A stretch of DNA of 64,000 nucleotides from Alkaliphilus sp. B6464. Lineage in GTDB: Bacteria; Bacillota; Clostridia; Peptostreptococcales; Natronincolaceae. The stretch spans positions 1,054,001-1,118,000 of the forward strand of contig NZ_CP058557.1 in assembly GCF_018141165.1 (NCBI RefSeq). Direction: 5' to 3'. The position numbers and the translations under genes are program-made. The notes under the pieces were generated by a model. The model was not told where the DNA came from. It saw only the letters and a list, made by a program, of their open reading frames with translations, and did not search any database. Below are positions 25,872 to 36,492 of the stretch, in pieces (position 1 is the stretch's first letter; each line of letters starts with the position of its first letter).

Positions 25872-27766
25872 TATTCTGTCCCATCTCCCTTTTTACGCCT
25901 TCTTTGTTCTAAATACACTAGCAGTACAGAAATGTCTGCTGGTGATACTCCTGAAATTCTGGATGCCTGTCCTACTGATACAGGTCTAATATCATTTAAT
26001 TTTTGTCTGGCTTCTATTCTTAATCCTTCAATTTTATTATAATCTATATCATCTCTAAGTTTTTTGTTTTCTAACTTTTTAAATTGATCAATTTGTCTAA
26101 GTTGTTTATCTATATATCCTTCATATTTAATTATTATTTCACATTGAATTTGAGCATCCTTTAATAAATCTGTTGGTCTATCTTTATCTATTTCTTTAAT
26201 ATTTTCATAAGTAAGCTCAGGACGCTTCAATAGATCATATAATGAAACTCCCGCCTTTATAGGTGTACTTTCTGCTTTTTCTAATATAGGGTTAGCAACA
26301 TTTGGAGATACATTAGTAGTTTTTAATCTATTCATTTCATCTTCAATATGTTGTTTCTTTAAAAGATATCTTTGGTATCTATCTTTTTTAACTAAACCAA
26401 GTTTATAACCTTTTTGTGTTAATCTAAGATCTGCATTATCCTGTCTTAGAACTAAACGATACTCTGCTCTGGAGGTCATCATTCTATAAGGTTCATTAGT
26501 TCCCTTAGTTACTAGATCATCTATTAATACACCTATGTATCCTTCTGAACGTTGAAGTGTAAATGGCTCTTCTCCCCTTATTTTTAGAACAGCATTAATT
26601 CCTGCCATAATACCTTGTGCTGCAGCCTCTTCATATCCTGAAGACCCATTAAATTGACCTGCACTAAATAAGTTATTAATATTTTTTAATTCTAAAGATG
26701 GTTTTAGTTGAGTAGGGTCTATACAATCATATTCTATTGCATAAGCAGGTCTCATAACCTTTGCATTTTCAAGTCCAATAACACTTCTAAGCACTTTTAG
26801 TTGAACTTCCTCAGGTAAGCTAGTGGATAAACCTTGAACATACATCTCTTTCGTCTCTAATCCTTCTGGTTCAATAAAAATTTGATGGGAAGGCTTGTCG
26901 TTAAAACGAACAACTTTATCTTCTATTGATGGACAATATCTAGGGCCTGTGCTTTCTATATCTCCCCTATACATTGCTGATCTATTTAGGTTGTCCATAA
27001 TTATTTTATGAGTCTCCTCTGTTGTTCTTGTTAACCAGCAAGCTTGTTGATCTTTATGTATTTCCTCGTTCATAAAGGAAAATGGTATTACTTCCTCATC
27101 CCATTTTTGAATATCCATTTTGGAAAAATCAATAGTATCTCTGTGTATTCTAGCTGGAGTACCTGTTTTAAACCTTCTCATATTACAACCTAATTCTTTT
27201 AACCTCTCAGATAAATACATAGCTGGAAATAAACCATTAGGACCTGATTCGTAGTTAACCTCTCCTATATATACTCTTCCCTTTAAGTACACACCAGTAG
27301 CTAATATAACTGCCTTTGCGTAATATACAGATCCTGTTTTTGTAACAACACCCCTAACAGTATTATCTTCCACTATTACATCTATTACTTCCCCTTGAAT
27401 TATATCTAGGTTAGGTTCATTCTCTAATGTTTTTTTCATCTCTATATGGTACCTTGTTTTATCTGCTTGAATCCTTAATGAGTGTACTGCTGGACCCTTA
27501 CCAGTGTTTAACATTCTACTTTGAATAAATGTCTTATCAATATTTAATCCCATTTCGCCACCTAATGCATCTACTTCTCGTACCAAATGTCCTTTTCCAG
27601 TTCCACCTATAGATGGATTGCAAGGTAACATTGCTATAGCGTCCAATGACATAGTTAACATTATTGTACTATGACCCATTCTAGCAGCAGCCAAAGCTGC
27701 CTCACAGCCTGCATGTCCAGCTCCTACTACTACAACATCATAATTTCCTGCGTTGTATTTTATCAT
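25871..27766 (-). CDS. mnmG: tRNA uridine-5-carboxymethylaminomethyl modification enzyme MnmG (GidA)
   Basis: A 631-residue FAD protein that with MnmE modifies the wobble uridine (position 34) of several tRNAs. It has the FAD dinucleotide-binding motif [20 protein letters not shown], the [21 protein letters not shown] signature, [13 protein letters not shown] and the [19 protein letters not shown] motif. Length is normal. It follows mnmE by 33 bases, and that gap contains a parS-like sequence. Confidence 0.98.
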   Translation of the reverse strand: MIKYNAGNYDVVVVGAGHAGCEAALAAARMGHSTIMLTMSLDAIAMLPCNPSIGGTGKGHLVREVDALGGEMGLNIDKTFIQSRMLNTGKGPAVHSLRIQADKTRYHIEMKKTLENEPNLDIIQGEVIDVIVEDNTVRGVVTKTGSVYYAKAVILATGVYLKGRVYIGEVNYESGPNGLFPAMYLSERLKELGCNMRRFKTGTPARIHRDTIDFSKMDIQKWDEEVIPFSFMNEEIHKDQQACWLTRTTEETHKIIMDNLNRSAMYRGDIESTGPRYCPSIEDKVVRFNDKPSHQIFIEPEGLETKEMYVQGLSTSLPEEVQLKVLRSVIGLENAKVMRPAYAIEYDCIDPTQLKPSLELKNINNLFSAGQFNGSSGYEEAAAQGIMAGINAVLKIRGEEPFTLQRSEGYIGVLIDDLVTKGTNEPYRMMTSRAEYRLVLRQDNADLRLTQKGYKLGLVKKDRYQRYLLKKQHIEDEMNRLKTTNVSPNVANPILEKAESTPIKAGVSLYDLLKRPELTYENIKEIDKDRPTDLLKDAQIQCEIIIKYEGYIDKQLRQIDQFKKLENKKLRDDIDYNKIEGLRIEARQKLNDIRPVSVGQASRISGVSPADISVLLVYLEQRRRKKGDGTE

Positions 27767-27783
27767 TGTTTACCCTCCGTTTC

Positions 27784-27799
27784 TTTTTCACGTGAAACA
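27784..27799. promoter_or_regulatory. parS: parS-like ParB-binding site in the mnmE-mnmG gap
   Basis: TTTTTCACGTGAAACA contains the full palindromic core TTTCACGTGAAA and differs from the parS consensus at one flanking base. It sits between the mnmE stop (27800) and the mnmG start, about 4 kb from oriC. Confidence 0.85.
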
Positions 27800-29194
27800 T
27801 TACTTTCCAATACAGAAGTTTTTGAAGATATGATCTAATAGATCTTCTCCTACTGAATCTCCTGTAATTTCGCCTAGTGCTTCCCAAGTATTTTTTATAT
27901 CTACCTCAACAAAATCAAGTGGTAATTGTTGTTTAATAGCCTTAGTACTATCTTTAATACTTTCAAGAGCTCTTTCCAGTGCATTTTTATGTCTTATATT
28001 AGTAACTAATAAACTATCCTTTGCCCTTACTTGCCCTTGATATACCATTTCAACTAAAGCATCCTCTATTTCGTCTAATCCTTTTTCTTCTGCTAAGGAT
28101 ACTTTAATAATTTTTTTATTTCCTATAATTGTCTCTACCTCTTCAAAGTTAAGCTTTTTAGGAAGATCAGTTTTATTAATAATGATTAGAGCTTTCTTCT
28201 GTCCAATAAGATCCATTATCTGTTTATCTTCTTCCATTAATTCTCTAGAAGCATCTAACATTACTATAATTAAATCTGCCAGATTAAATAATTCTTTTGA
28301 TTTTTCTACACCTATCTTTTCTACAACATCTTCCGTTTCCCTTATTCCAGCTGTGTCAATCAGTCTAAGTGGAATTCCCTTAATATTAAGATGCTCTTCT
28401 ATTACATCCCTTGTAGTACCAGGAACATCGGTTACTATAGCTCTTGACTCCCTAACTAAGGCATTAAGTAATGATGATTTTCCCACATTAGGTTTCCCTA
28501 CAATTACAGTGCTTAACCCTTCTCTTAATATTTTTCCAGTATCAGCAGTATCTAATAATTTTTGAATATCCTTTTCTACCTCATTACTTTTTTCTAATAA
28601 AAAGTCCAGTGTTACTTCATCTATGTCCTCTTCTGCAAAATCAATAGAAACCTCAACATGAGCTAGCATTTCTAATAAGGTTTCTCTAACTTTTGTAACC
28701 TTCTTTGACAATGAACCCTCTAATTGATTTAATGCTACATCAAAACCCTTCTCTGTTTTAGCACTAATAAGATCCATTACCGCCTCTGCTTGTGCTAAGT
28801 CAATTCTTCCATTTAAAAAGGCTCTTTTGGTAAATTCTCCTGGATCTGCCGCTCTAGCACCCATTCTAAGCACAAGCTCCAATATGTTTTTTACTGGTAT
28901 CATGCCTCCGTGGCAGTTTATCTCTATTATATCTTCCTTTGTATATGTATTTGGCCCTTTCATATATGAAACTAAAACTTCATCAACTCTTTTATCAGTT
29001 TTTGGATCAATAATATAGCCATATGTTATTCGTCTAGGTTTATATTCACTTAATTTTTTTCCTTCTTTAGATCTAAAAATTTGATCTGTTAAATCAATTG
29101 ACTTATCTCCGCTAATTCGTACTATACCAATTCCTGCCTCACCTGGAGCTGTAGCAATAGCTGCAATAGTATCATCTATAAACATAGTTTTCAC
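27800..29194 (-). CDS. mnmE: tRNA modification GTPase MnmE (TrmE)
   Basis: A 464-residue GTPase partner of MnmG. The N-terminal tetrahydrofolate-binding domain begins DDTIAAIATAPGEAGIGIVRISG. The G domain has G1 GKPNVGKSSLLN, G2/G3 TDVPGTTRDV and DTAG, and G4 NKTD. The C-terminal helical domain ends DHIFKNFCIGK, retaining the conserved cysteine of the (F/Y)CIGK motif. It acts in the cytoplasm in the wobble uridine modification of tRNA. First gene of the mnmE-mnmG-rsmG-noc operon. Confidence 0.98.
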   Translation of the reverse strand: MKTMFIDDTIAAIATAPGEAGIGIVRISGDKSIDLTDQIFRSKEGKKLSEYKPRRITYGYIIDPKTDKRVDEVLVSYMKGPNTYTKEDIIEINCHGGMIPVKNILELVLRMGARAADPGEFTKRAFLNGRIDLAQAEAVMDLISAKTEKGFDVALNQLEGSLSKKVTKVRETLLEMLAHVEVSIDFAEEDIDEVTLDFLLEKSNEVEKDIQKLLDTADTGKILREGLSTVIVGKPNVGKSSLLNALVRESRAIVTDVPGTTRDVIEEHLNIKGIPLRLIDTAGIRETEDVVEKIGVEKSKELFNLADLIIVMLDASRELMEEDKQIMDLIGQKKALIIINKTDLPKKLNFEEVETIIGNKKIIKVSLAEEKGLDEIEDALVEMVYQGQVRAKDSLLVTNIRHKNALERALESIKDSTKAIKQQLPLDFVEVDIKNTWEALGEITGDSVGEDLLDHIFKNFCIGK

Positions 29195-29280
29195 CTCTAT
29201 TTAAAATTTATATTTCTACGTAATTAACTTAATAGTTATTATACCAAATTTTGTACTATTTAATTAATTAGACTCAGAAA

Positions 29281-29305
29281 AAAACCCAGTTTTTCACTGG
29301 GTTTT
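29281..29305. terminator. Intrinsic terminator downstream of jag
   Basis: AAAACCCAGT pairs with ACTGGGTTTT around TTTTC. It lies between the jag end and the mnmE start. Confidence 0.8.
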
Positions 29306-29310
29306 AATAA

Positions 29311-29491
29311 TTATCTTCGGTGTATTACTAAGACTCCAGCTTATATAAGCAGGAGGTCAATTACTACATCAACTAAATAAAAGTAGTCTTATACTGTCGC
29401 ACTTAAAATTTATTGTAAATTTTCAAGTGCTTAAGATGCAAATAAGCTTCTGATGAAGTTAAAATTACATCTGAACCAAGTTTTCTTTATC
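29311..29491. repeat. Dispersed intergenic repeat, full-length copy B
   Basis: The same ordered motifs as copy A (12857-13041): TTATCTTCGGTGTATT, CTAAGACTCC, ACTACA, the CACTTAAAATTTATTG/AATTTTCAAGTGC hairpin at 29400-29434 and CATCTGAACCAAGTTTTC at the end. Its last bases overlap the jag stop codon at 29487-29489, so the element may have supplied the present C-terminus of jag. Confidence 0.7.
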
Positions 29492-30107
29492 TTTTTAATG
29501 CAATAACAACTTTTCTAAAGGGCTCTTCCCCTTCACTATATGTTTGTATATAAGGATTGCTTTGTAAACTAGCATGAATAATTCTTCGTTCATAGGGGTT
29601 CATAGGTTCTAGAGCAATAGTTTTACCGATTTTACGTACTTTATTAGCCATTTTATTTGCTAATCTAATTAGTGTATCTTCCCTTTTTTGTCTGTAATTT
29701 TCTGTATCTACAAATACCTTTATATATTTATCACTGTTTTTGTTTACTACTAGGCTTAGTAAATACTGCAGAGAATCTAAGGTCTGACCTCTTCGTCCAA
29801 TAATTACACCCATATTTGGGCCTTCAATATTAACTACTAAGGTATCGTTTTTCTGATGAATATCCATATTAACTTCTAGATCCATTGCTCTAAATAGGTC
29901 TTCTAAAAATGTTCTTGCATCATCTTCAGGTCTATCTAATACAGTTAATTTTACCTTTGCTAATTTTGAGCCTATAATGCCAAGAAATCCTTTACTAGGT
30001 AGTTCAAGTACCTCTATATCCACTTGATCCCTTGTTTTATTTAACTCTTTTAAACCTAGCTCAATTGCTTCTTCAACTGTTTTCCCTATTGACTCTATCA
30101 ACTTCAT
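29487..30107 (-). CDS. jag: RNA-binding protein Jag/KhpB (EloR)
   Basis: A 206-residue protein with an N-terminal Jag domain (GKTVEEAIELGLKELN... VLELPSKGFLGIIGSKLAKVK), a central KH domain with the GPNMGVIIGRRGQTLDSLQYL motif, and a C-terminal R3H domain (PMNPYERRIIHASLQ). It binds RNA and affects cell elongation and sporulation in relatives. It begins one base after yidC stops, in the conserved rpmH-rnpA-yidD-yidC-jag group. Confidence 0.96.
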   Translation of the reverse strand: MKLIESIGKTVEEAIELGLKELNKTRDQVDIEVLELPSKGFLGIIGSKLAKVKLTVLDRPEDDARTFLEDLFRAMDLEVNMDIHQKNDTLVVNIEGPNMGVIIGRRGQTLDSLQYLLSLVVNKNSDKYIKVFVDTENYRQKREDTLIRLANKMANKVRKIGKTIALEPMNPYERRIIHASLQSNPYIQTYSEGEEPFRKVVIALKR

Positions 30108-30108
30108 A

Positions 30109-30780
30109 CTATTTCAGCCCCTCCTTTAATTCTGCCTGAGGTCTTCTAATTATAAGTTGTTGTACTATTTGAAATACATTACTTACTACCCAATATAATG
30201 TAAGACCTGCTGGGAAGCTTTTCCCCCACCAGAAAATCATAATTGGCATAAAATATGTCATTATTTTTTGGCTTTGATCCGCTGTTGCACCTTTTGCTGT
30301 CATAGTTACACTAGATAAATAAGTAGTTAACCCTGCTAGTAATGGTAAGCCCCATAAGTATGGATCTGGCTTTGATAAATTAGATAACCATAAAAAACTT
30401 GTATTTATAGCTTCATAAGCTGCCTGAGATTCAAAAACATAAATACCCGGCTCTCTTAAAGCTGCAAATAATCCAATAATAATAGGGAACTGAATTAACA
30501 AAGGAAGGCAACCACCAAATGGACTTATATTATGTTCCTTATATAGCTCCATTGTTTTAATATTTAGCTGCTCTTTATCGTTCTTATATTTTTCTTGTAG
30601 TTTTTTAAGTTTAGGTTGAATTTCTTGCAGTTCTCTCATAGACTTTGTCTGCTTTATAGTCAAAGGCACGGTCAATAATTTTACAACTACCGTAAATAAA
30701 ATGATAGATAACCCGTAATTGTTTGTTAAATCAAAAATTAGTTTTAACAATGCACCTAATGGTCGTGCTAATGCGTTCAA
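30109..30780 (-). CDS. yidC: Membrane protein insertase YidC (SpoIIIJ/OxaA)
   Basis: About 223 residues, the short Gram-positive form of YidC. The insertase core starts NALARPLGALLKLIF and contains TIKQTKSMRELQEIQPKLKKLQEKY with the cytoplasmic charged loop, SPFGGCLPLLIQFPI and the last helices ending TLYWVVSNVFQIVQQ. No N-terminal signal cysteine for a lipoprotein is clear. The most likely start is TTG at 30780, with GGGGG eight bases before it; a TTG five codons upstream overlaps that site. It inserts membrane proteins with or without SecYEG. Confidence 0.95.
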   Translation of the reverse strand: MNALARPLGALLKLIFDLTNNYGLSIILFTVVVKLLTVPLTIKQTKSMRELQEIQPKLKKLQEKYKNDKEQLNIKTMELYKEHNISPFGGCLPLLIQFPIIIGLFAALREPGIYVFESQAAYEAINTSFLWLSNLSKPDPYLWGLPLLAGLTTYLSSVTMTAKGATADQSQKIMTYFMPIMIFWWGKSFPAGLTLYWVVSNVFQIVQQLIIRRPQAELKEGLK

Positions 30781-30809
30781 ATTGATAACCCCCAATATAC
30801 TTTAGTAAA

Positions 30810-31019
30810 TTATTTAAGAGGATCATATCCTCCAGGGTGAAAAGGATGACACTTTAATATTCTTTTTAAAGTTAAATAAGTACCTTTAAAAGCACCATAT
30901 TTTTCATAAGCTAATAGGCTATAACAGGAACAAGTAGGATAGAATCGACAGCTAGGTTTTTTTAAAGGTGAGATATATTTTCTATACAATTTAATAAAAA
31001 AAATAAATATTTTGGACAT
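30810..31019 (-). CDS. yidD: Membrane protein insertion efficiency factor YidD
   Basis: A 69-residue YidD. It has the conserved [20 protein letters not shown] core, [13 protein letters not shown] and [11 protein letters not shown], with an N-terminal amphipathic helix. The ATG at 31019 has GGAG nine bases upstream and is preferred to an upstream TTG. It assists YidC-dependent insertion and lies between rnpA and yidC. Confidence 0.95.
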   Translation of the reverse strand: MSKIFIFFIKLYRKYISPLKKPSCRFYPTCSCYSLLAYEKYGAFKGTYLTLKRILKCHPFHPGGYDPLK

Positions 31020-31041
31020 GATTTTATTCTCCAATACCTTA

Positions 31042-31380
31042 CTACCTTTTTATAAGCTTCATTTTTTTTAGCAGATGTATCATAGCACTTTCTACTTCTT
31101 TATAAGTAGATTCAGCAGATGTATCTCTTGCTACAAATATAATATCATATCCTTGCAGTACTTTGTCATCGTTTAAACGATAGCTTTCATTCAATAATCT
31201 TTTTACTCGACTTCTTACAACACTTTTTCCTACCTTTTTAGAGACAGTAAAACCTACCCTATTAAATTCATATTCATTTTTCGAAATATAAATAATTAGT
31301 AGTCTATTGGCCATCGAATTTCTTTTTTGATAAACTTTTCTGAAATCTTCATTTTTTCTTAGTCTATTGATGGCTTTCAT
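31042..31380 (-). CDS. rnpA: Ribonuclease P protein component
   Basis: A 112-residue RnpA, the protein subunit that helps the RNase P RNA process tRNA 5' ends. It begins with [20 protein letters not shown] and contains the RNR-type motif in [22 protein letters not shown]. Length and position between rpmH and yidD are standard. Confidence 0.97.
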   Translation of the reverse strand: MKAINRLRKNEDFRKVYQKRNSMANRLLIIYISKNEYEFNRVGFTVSKKVGKSVVRSRVKRLLNESYRLNDDKVLQGYDIIFVARDTSAESTYKEVESAMIHLLKKMKLIKR

Positions 31381-31432
31381 TCAAATTCACCAAACCTTTC
31401 TAACTACAGAAAAAGGCCACAAGTGCGGCCTC

Positions 31433-31567
31433 TTATGCAGTCAGTCTTTTTCTACCTTTTAATCTACGGCTTTTTAATATTCTTCTACCATTGCTAGTTG
31501 ACATTCTTTTTCTGAAACCATGTTCTTTAGATCTTTGTCTTCTTTTTGGTTGATATGTTCTTTTCAC
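31433..31567 (-). CDS. rpmH: 50S ribosomal protein L34
   Basis: A 44-residue L34 encoded on the minus strand, starting at GTG 31567 and ending TAA 31433-31435. The translation begins [20 protein letters not shown] and ends GRKRLTA, the usual L34 sequence. AAGGGGGTG lies about eight bases before the GTG. It is the first gene of the leftward rpmH-rnpA-yidD-yidC-jag operon, next to oriC. Confidence 0.97.
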   Translation of the reverse strand: MKRTYQPKRRQRSKEHGFRKRMSTSNGRRILKSRRLKGRKRLTA

Positions 31568-31719
31568 GAAATACACCCCCTTCAAGTACTAGAGAAGTAC
31601 TGCCTATAATCATCAATAAACTTAATTATTTTAATTAAAAAAATAAATTGTTTTTGAGCACACTACTAATAAATTATATCTACAAAGCTTGTCTATGTCA
31701 AGAAAAAAACCATTGGCCA

Positions 31720-32105
31720 GTATGTGGATAAAAATATCCACACAAAAACATAATGTGGATATTTTTATGTTCCCTGTTGAAAACCCTTAAAATATTTGTT
31801 ATTATTTATATACCTGTTGATAATTTGTAAAACTATATTAACATTATCCATAGTTATTCACATACTGTGGATAATGTTGTGAATAACTTACAATTTTCTT
31901 CTAATAATTACAGTATATAATTGATTTTTACTATTTTTTTTGTGAATAATCATTTTTTGTATAATGTGGCTATTTATATTTTTATATTCTAATATTTTTA
32001 TTATTAATATATTTATCCACATAACTATGTATAACCATGTTAATAAAATTTATTACACTTTTTTTACTCTATTCATATTTTTTTTGTGGATAAATATATG
32101 GATAA
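31720..32105. other. oriC: Replication origin oriC, rpmH-dnaA region (DnaA-box cluster)
   Basis: The rpmH-dnaA gap holds many DnaA boxes. Perfect TTATCCACA or its complement occurs at 31723-31731, 31866-31874, 32013-32021 and 32085-32093. Near matches are at 31734-31742, 31754-31762, 31844-31852, 31854-31862, 31878-31886 and 31941-31949. Very AT-rich blocks lie among them, especially 31921-32085, and could include the unwinding element. The transcript-orientation switch occurs here. Confidence 0.93.
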
Positions 32106-32144
32106 CTTTTTATATTAAAATTATTACAGATAGGGGGCTGTTTT

Positions 32145-33500
32145 ATGCATGACCATCTACCTCAAATCTGGGAAAAAACTCTTAGTCTAATCAAACCAGA
32201 GCTAACAGAAGTAAGTTTTAATACCTGGATTAAATCAATAGACGTTATTTCTCTAGAAGGCAATAAGATTATTTTAGGCGTACCTAATAGTTTTACAAAA
32301 GATATTCTTATTGCACGTTATGCAACATTAATAAGTAATGCAATTAAACAAACAACATCTAATAAGTATGAGCTTAAGTTTATAGTACCTTCTGAGGAAA
32401 AACCAAACCTAACTGAAGGAAATCAACAAAGATCTGAAGGCTTAGCTAATATTTCAGTATCATCAGACCAACTTACTTCAACTAATTTAAATCCCAAATA
32501 CACATTTGATACTTTTGTTATAGGAAATAGTAATAGATTTGCTCATGCAGCCTCTCTAGCTGTTGCTGAGGCTCCAGCTAAAGCCTACAATCCATTGTTT
32601 CTTTACGGAGGGGTAGGACTAGGAAAAACTCACTTAATGCATGCCATCGGTCACTTTATTTTACAAAATAATCCTAAAGCAAAAGTAGTTTATGTTTCTT
32701 CAGAAACCTTTACAAATGAATTGATAAATTCTATTCGTCATGACCGTAACGTTGAGTTTCGTAACCGTTTTCGTACAATTGATGTTCTTTTAGTAGATGA
32801 TATTCAATTTATTGCTGGAAAAGAAAGTACCCAAGAAGAGTTTTTCCATACCTTTAATGCACTCCATGAATCTAATAAACAAATTATTATTTCTAGTGAT
32901 AGGCCACCTAAAGAAATTCCAACATTAGAAGACCGTCTAAGGTCACGATTTGAATGGGGACTTATTACAGATATTCAGCCACCAGATTTAGAAACAAGAA
33001 TTGCTATTTTATACAAGAAGGCACAGATGGAAAATATTGATGTCCCTAATGAGGTACTTACCCATATTGCTAGAAAGATCCAATCTAATATTAGAGAGTT
33101 AGAGGGAGCCTTAATAAGAATTGTTGCTTACTCCTCTTTAACAAATAGTGAGATTACTGTTGAACTAGCTAGTGAAGCACTAAAAGAACTATTTTCTAGT
33201 AAAGCTAGACAACTTAATGTTGATTTAATCAAAGAAGTAGTTTCTAATAAATTTAATATTAAAATAGAGGATTTTAACTCTAAAAAACGAACAAGGGCAA
33301 TTTCATATCCTAGACAAATAGCTATGTATCTTGCTAGAGAATTAACAGATTTATCTTTACCTAAAATTGGAGAAGAATTTGGCGGTAGGGATCATACTAC
33401 AGTAATGCATGCCCATGAAAAAATATCTAATGATATTCAAACAAATGAAGATATTAAGGAAAGAATTGAGCGTATTATTAAAGAGCTAAAAGGTGAGTAA
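32145..33500 (+). CDS. dnaA: Chromosomal replication initiator DnaA
   Basis: A 451-residue initiator ATPase. Domain I (residues 1-85) has [13 protein letters not shown]; a short linker follows. The AAA+ domain III has [22 protein letters not shown] (Walker A) and [13 protein letters not shown] (Walker B), and domain IV ends with the DnaA-box binding signature [22 protein letters not shown] lies about eight bases before the ATG. DnaA-box clusters flank it on both sides, allowing autoregulation. Confidence 0.99.
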   Translation: MHDHLPQIWEKTLSLIKPELTEVSFNTWIKSIDVISLEGNKIILGVPNSFTKDILIARYATLISNAIKQTTSNKYELKFIVPSEEKPNLTEGNQQRSEGLANISVSSDQLTSTNLNPKYTFDTFVIGNSNRFAHAASLAVAEAPAKAYNPLFLYGGVGLGKTHLMHAIGHFILQNNPKAKVVYVSSETFTNELINSIRHDRNVEFRNRFRTIDVLLVDDIQFIAGKESTQEEFFHTFNALHESNKQIIISSDRPPKEIPTLEDRLRSRFEWGLITDIQPPDLETRIAILYKKAQMENIDVPNEVLTHIARKIQSNIRELEGALIRIVAYSSLTNSEITVELASEALKELFSSKARQLNVDLIKEVVSNKFNIKIEDFNSKKRTRAISYPRQIAMYLARELTDLSLPKIGEEFGGRDHTTVMHAHEKISNDIQTNEDIKERIERIIKELKGE

Positions 33501-33726
33501 TCTATTCACATGTTGTTTGTGTATATGTTGTTGATAAGTTTCTATTTCTTTTTTATTGCTGAATATGTGTATAACTTGTGCAGACTTTTAAACATTTTAT
33601 TCACATGTGTATATCATTAAACTATTCAAGTTAATAGTGTTATCCACAAAAACACAGAGCCTACTACTATTACTACTATAGTTGTTATTATTTATCTATA
33701 TTTTTTCAAAAGGAGGTTATCCACAA
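33501..33726. other. Second DnaA-box cluster, dnaA-dnaN gap
   Basis: Perfect boxes TTATCCACA at 33640-33648 and 33717-33725, the latter covering the spacer between the dnaN ribosome site and its ATG. Several weaker boxes (GTTGATAAG, TGTGTATAAC) lie between 33520 and 33580. Together with the rpmH-dnaA cluster this forms a bipartite origin as in Bacillus. Confidence 0.8.
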
Positions 33727-34833
33727 ATGAAGTTTTTTTGCGATCCAAAAACATTAATGCATAGTATTTCTATTGTTCAAAAAGCTGTATCTTCAAAAAG
33801 TACCTTACCTATATTAAAAGGTATTTATTTAGAAGCGTTTGATAAGAACTTACGTCTTGTTGGAACAGATATGGAAATAGGTATAGATCATATTATGGAA
33901 GCTAACATTATAGAAGAGGGATCCATTGTAGTAGATGCAAGATTATTTAGTGAAATTATTAGAAGATTACCAGATTCTGAAGTAGAAGTATCTCTACAAA
34001 ATAATAATCAATTACTAATTAAATGTGCTTCTACAGAATTTAACATTTTAAGTTATAATTCATCGGAGTTTCCTGAGCTTCCTGAAATTGAAGAAGAACA
34101 AACTCATGAAATATCTCAGGAACTATTTAAAAGTATGATTCGTCAAACTGTATTTGCAACAGCTCAAGATGAGGCTAGGCCGATATTAACTGGTGTCCTA
34201 ATGGAAATTGAAGATGACACATTAAATATGGTAGCATTAGATGGATATCGTGTAGCTTTAAGAAAAGGAAAAATTGAGGCACATTTAAATAACAAGATAG
34301 TTATTCCAGGTAAAACATTAAATGAAGTTAACCGTATAATAGGTGGAGAACAAGATGAAAAAGTACAAATCTCTCTTACCAATAATCATGCTTTATTTAC
34401 AGTAGGCAACACAAAATTAATTTCGAGACTTTTAGAAGGTGAGTTTATTAATTATAAACAAATACTTCCGAAAGAATTTAAATCTAGAATTAAAGTTAAT
34501 GCTAAACATCTACTTGACAGTATAGAGAGAGCTTCTTTATTAGGTAAAGAAGGAAGAAATAACTTAGTTAAATTTGTTATTACTGATGAAAATATGATAA
34601 TTAATTCTAACTCTGAATTAGGAAATGTTCATGAAGAAATTAAGATAGAGCTTGAAGGTGAAGACTTACAAATTGCTTTTAATTCAAAATATTTTATTGA
34701 TGCGTTAAAAGTAATTGATGATGAAACTGTTTACTTAGAATTTACAACAAATTTAAGTCCAGGTATTATAAAGCCAATTACTAACGATAATACAATTTAT
34801 TTAGTTCTACCTGTAAGATTAGCATCTTATTAA
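33727..34833 (+). CDS. dnaN: DNA polymerase III beta subunit (sliding clamp)
   Basis: A 368-residue clamp protein starting MKFFCDPKTLMHSISIVQKA. The three clamp domains are of normal length, and the C-terminus ends with NTIYLVLPVRLASY, close to the usual PMRL-type end. AAAGGAGG lies ten bases before ATG 33727; earlier in-frame starts would read through the DnaA-box region and are rejected. It encircles DNA and tethers the replicative polymerase. Confidence 0.98.
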   Translation: MKFFCDPKTLMHSISIVQKAVSSKSTLPILKGIYLEAFDKNLRLVGTDMEIGIDHIMEANIIEEGSIVVDARLFSEIIRRLPDSEVEVSLQNNNQLLIKCASTEFNILSYNSSEFPELPEIEEEQTHEISQELFKSMIRQTVFATAQDEARPILTGVLMEIEDDTLNMVALDGYRVALRKGKIEAHLNNKIVIPGKTLNEVNRIIGGEQDEKVQISLTNNHALFTVGNTKLISRLLEGEFINYKQILPKEFKSRIKVNAKHLLDSIERASLLGKEGRNNLVKFVITDENMIINSNSELGNVHEEIKIELEGEDLQIAFNSKYFIDALKVIDDETVYLEFTTNLSPGIIKPITNDNTIYLVLPVRLASY

Positions 34834-34838
34834 TATTT

Positions 34839-34862
34839 AACCCGGCAAATTGCTGGGTTTCT
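34839..34862 (+). terminator. Terminator-like hairpin after dnaN
   Basis: AACCCGGCAA pairs with TTGCTGGGTT and is followed by TCTATTTTTC. The stem has one mismatch. Confidence 0.65.
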
Positions 34863-35066
34863 ATTTTTCAAAACCTATCAGCATTATATGAGCATAGTTT
34901 ATTATGTAATAGTAATATGATAGGATTTTAAAGTTGGTAGTTATAGGATAAACTAATGTAATGTTAATGTTAATATTATATAAACAAATTTTTGTATATA
35001 AGACTAAAATAATATATTAGAATAGGAGGTTAGAGTTATCTTGTATTAAAAGAGATAGCTACAAAA

Positions 35067-35276
35067 ATGAAAAAACAAGTTAAAATTGATGGTGAATACA
35101 TCAAGTTAGACCAATTATTAAAGTTAGGTGAAGTAGTAGACAGCGGAGGACATGCTAAATTAGTCATATTAAGTGGTGAAGTTAAAGTAAATGGACAAAC
35201 AATTGTTCAAAGGGGTAAGAAAATTAGACCTGGTGATAAAGTGTTACATGAAGGTATAGAAATTGAAGTAATTTAG
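35067..35276 (+). CDS. yaaA: S4-domain RNA-binding protein YaaA
   Basis: A 69-residue S4-like protein, [20 protein letters not shown] followed by [23 protein letters not shown], ending with [10 protein letters not shown]. YaaA-type proteins lie between dnaN and recF in most Firmicutes and take part in ribosome assembly. The ATG lacks a close ribosome site; the AGGAGG at 35022-35027 is about 40 bases upstream and a short TTG-TAT-TAA frame begins behind it, so translation initiation is unusual. Confidence 0.93.
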   Translation: MKKQVKIDGEYIKLDQLLKLGEVVDSGGHAKLVILSGEVKVNGQTIVQRGKKIRPGDKVLHEGIEIEVI

Positions 35277-35308
35277 ATAAGGAAGGTGAGCTTGGAGGGA
35301 AAATAAGG

Positions 35309-36406
35309 ATGATAGTAGAGGAATTAAAAGTAATTAATTATAGAAATTATGAACAGATGCACTTGAAATTTCATCCAAGACTTAATGTTTTTATAGGGGA
35401 TAATGCACAGGGTAAAACTAATTTACTTGAAGCTATATATTTATGTTCTGCAGGTAAATCCTTTAGAGCTACTCGTGATCAAGAAATGATTAACATGATA
35501 AAAAAACAGGCATATGTTCAAGTAAAGTTAAAGAAGGTAATTGGTAATGTAAACATTGAAGTAAGATTAAATATGGATCGCAAAAAAGATGTTAAAGTTA
35601 ATCAAATACCTTTAATAAAAATAGGAGAACTATTAGGTAACTTAAATGTAGTATTGTTTTCACCTGAAGATTTAAAATTAGTAAAAGAAGGGCCAAGTGA
35701 ACGTAGAAAGTTTATGGATCGTGAAATTTCTCAAATCTCTACTAAGTATTATTACACTCTGAGTCAATATAATAAAATACTTCAACATAGAAATAAATTA
35801 TTAAAGTACAATAGAGGAAAGATACTAGATTTAGAAGTATGGGATGAACAACTAGCTACCGCTGGTGCTTGGCTTATTTTTTATAGAAGGAACTTTATAA
35901 AAAAAATAAGTATATTAGCTAAGTTAATGCATCGAAAAATTACAGAATCCGCAGAAACATTAGAAATTATATACGAAGCTAATGTTAAAGTTAAAGAAGA
36001 AGATGAAGTAAACCATATTAAAGAAAAAATACTTCAAAGATTTAAAGAGGATTTAAATATAGATAAACAGAGAGGGTTAACAACCGTAGGACCTCATCGT
36101 GATGACATGATATTAAAAATAAATGGACTTGATGTTAAAAACTATGGTTCTCAAGGACAACAAAGAACGGCAGTACTTTCTTTAAAGTTAGCTGAGTTAG
36201 AATTAGTTAAAAGTGAAGTAGGCGAATATCCTATTTTGCTATTAGATGATGTGATGAGTGAATTAGATTTAAAAAGACAAGGTTACTTAATTAACAATTT
36301 AAGAAATGTTCAAACATTTATTACAACAACAATGATGGATCATATAAAAAACTTAAACCCAGAGGACAGAAATATATTTACTGTGTCTAAAGGACAAATA
36401 TGTTAA
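35309..36406 (+). CDS. recF: DNA replication and repair protein RecF
   Basis: A 365-residue SMC-like ATPase. It has Walker [21 protein letters not shown], the signature region [21 protein letters not shown] and Walker [13 protein letters not shown]. It binds gap ends and cooperates with RecO and RecR (7298-7897). It starts 32 bases after yaaA, and the two share the dnaN-yaaA-recF-remB run. Confidence 0.98.
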   Translation: MIVEELKVINYRNYEQMHLKFHPRLNVFIGDNAQGKTNLLEAIYLCSAGKSFRATRDQEMINMIKKQAYVQVKLKKVIGNVNIEVRLNMDRKKDVKVNQIPLIKIGELLGNLNVVLFSPEDLKLVKEGPSERRKFMDREISQISTKYYYTLSQYNKILQHRNKLLKYNRGKILDLEVWDEQLATAGAWLIFYRRNFIKKISILAKLMHRKITESAETLEIIYEANVKVKEEDEVNHIKEKILQRFKEDLNIDKQRGLTTVGPHRDDMILKINGLDVKNYGSQGQQRTAVLSLKLAELELVKSEVGEYPILLLDDVMSELDLKRQGYLINNLRNVQTFITTTMMDHIKNLNPEDRNIFTVSKGQIC

Positions 36407-36492
36407 TTAAAAAACAAAACACTTTATCTTTTAATATGGTAGAATAAGGGTTATAATAAGGAGATGCAGTAATGTCTAGGGGGTGGCATATA

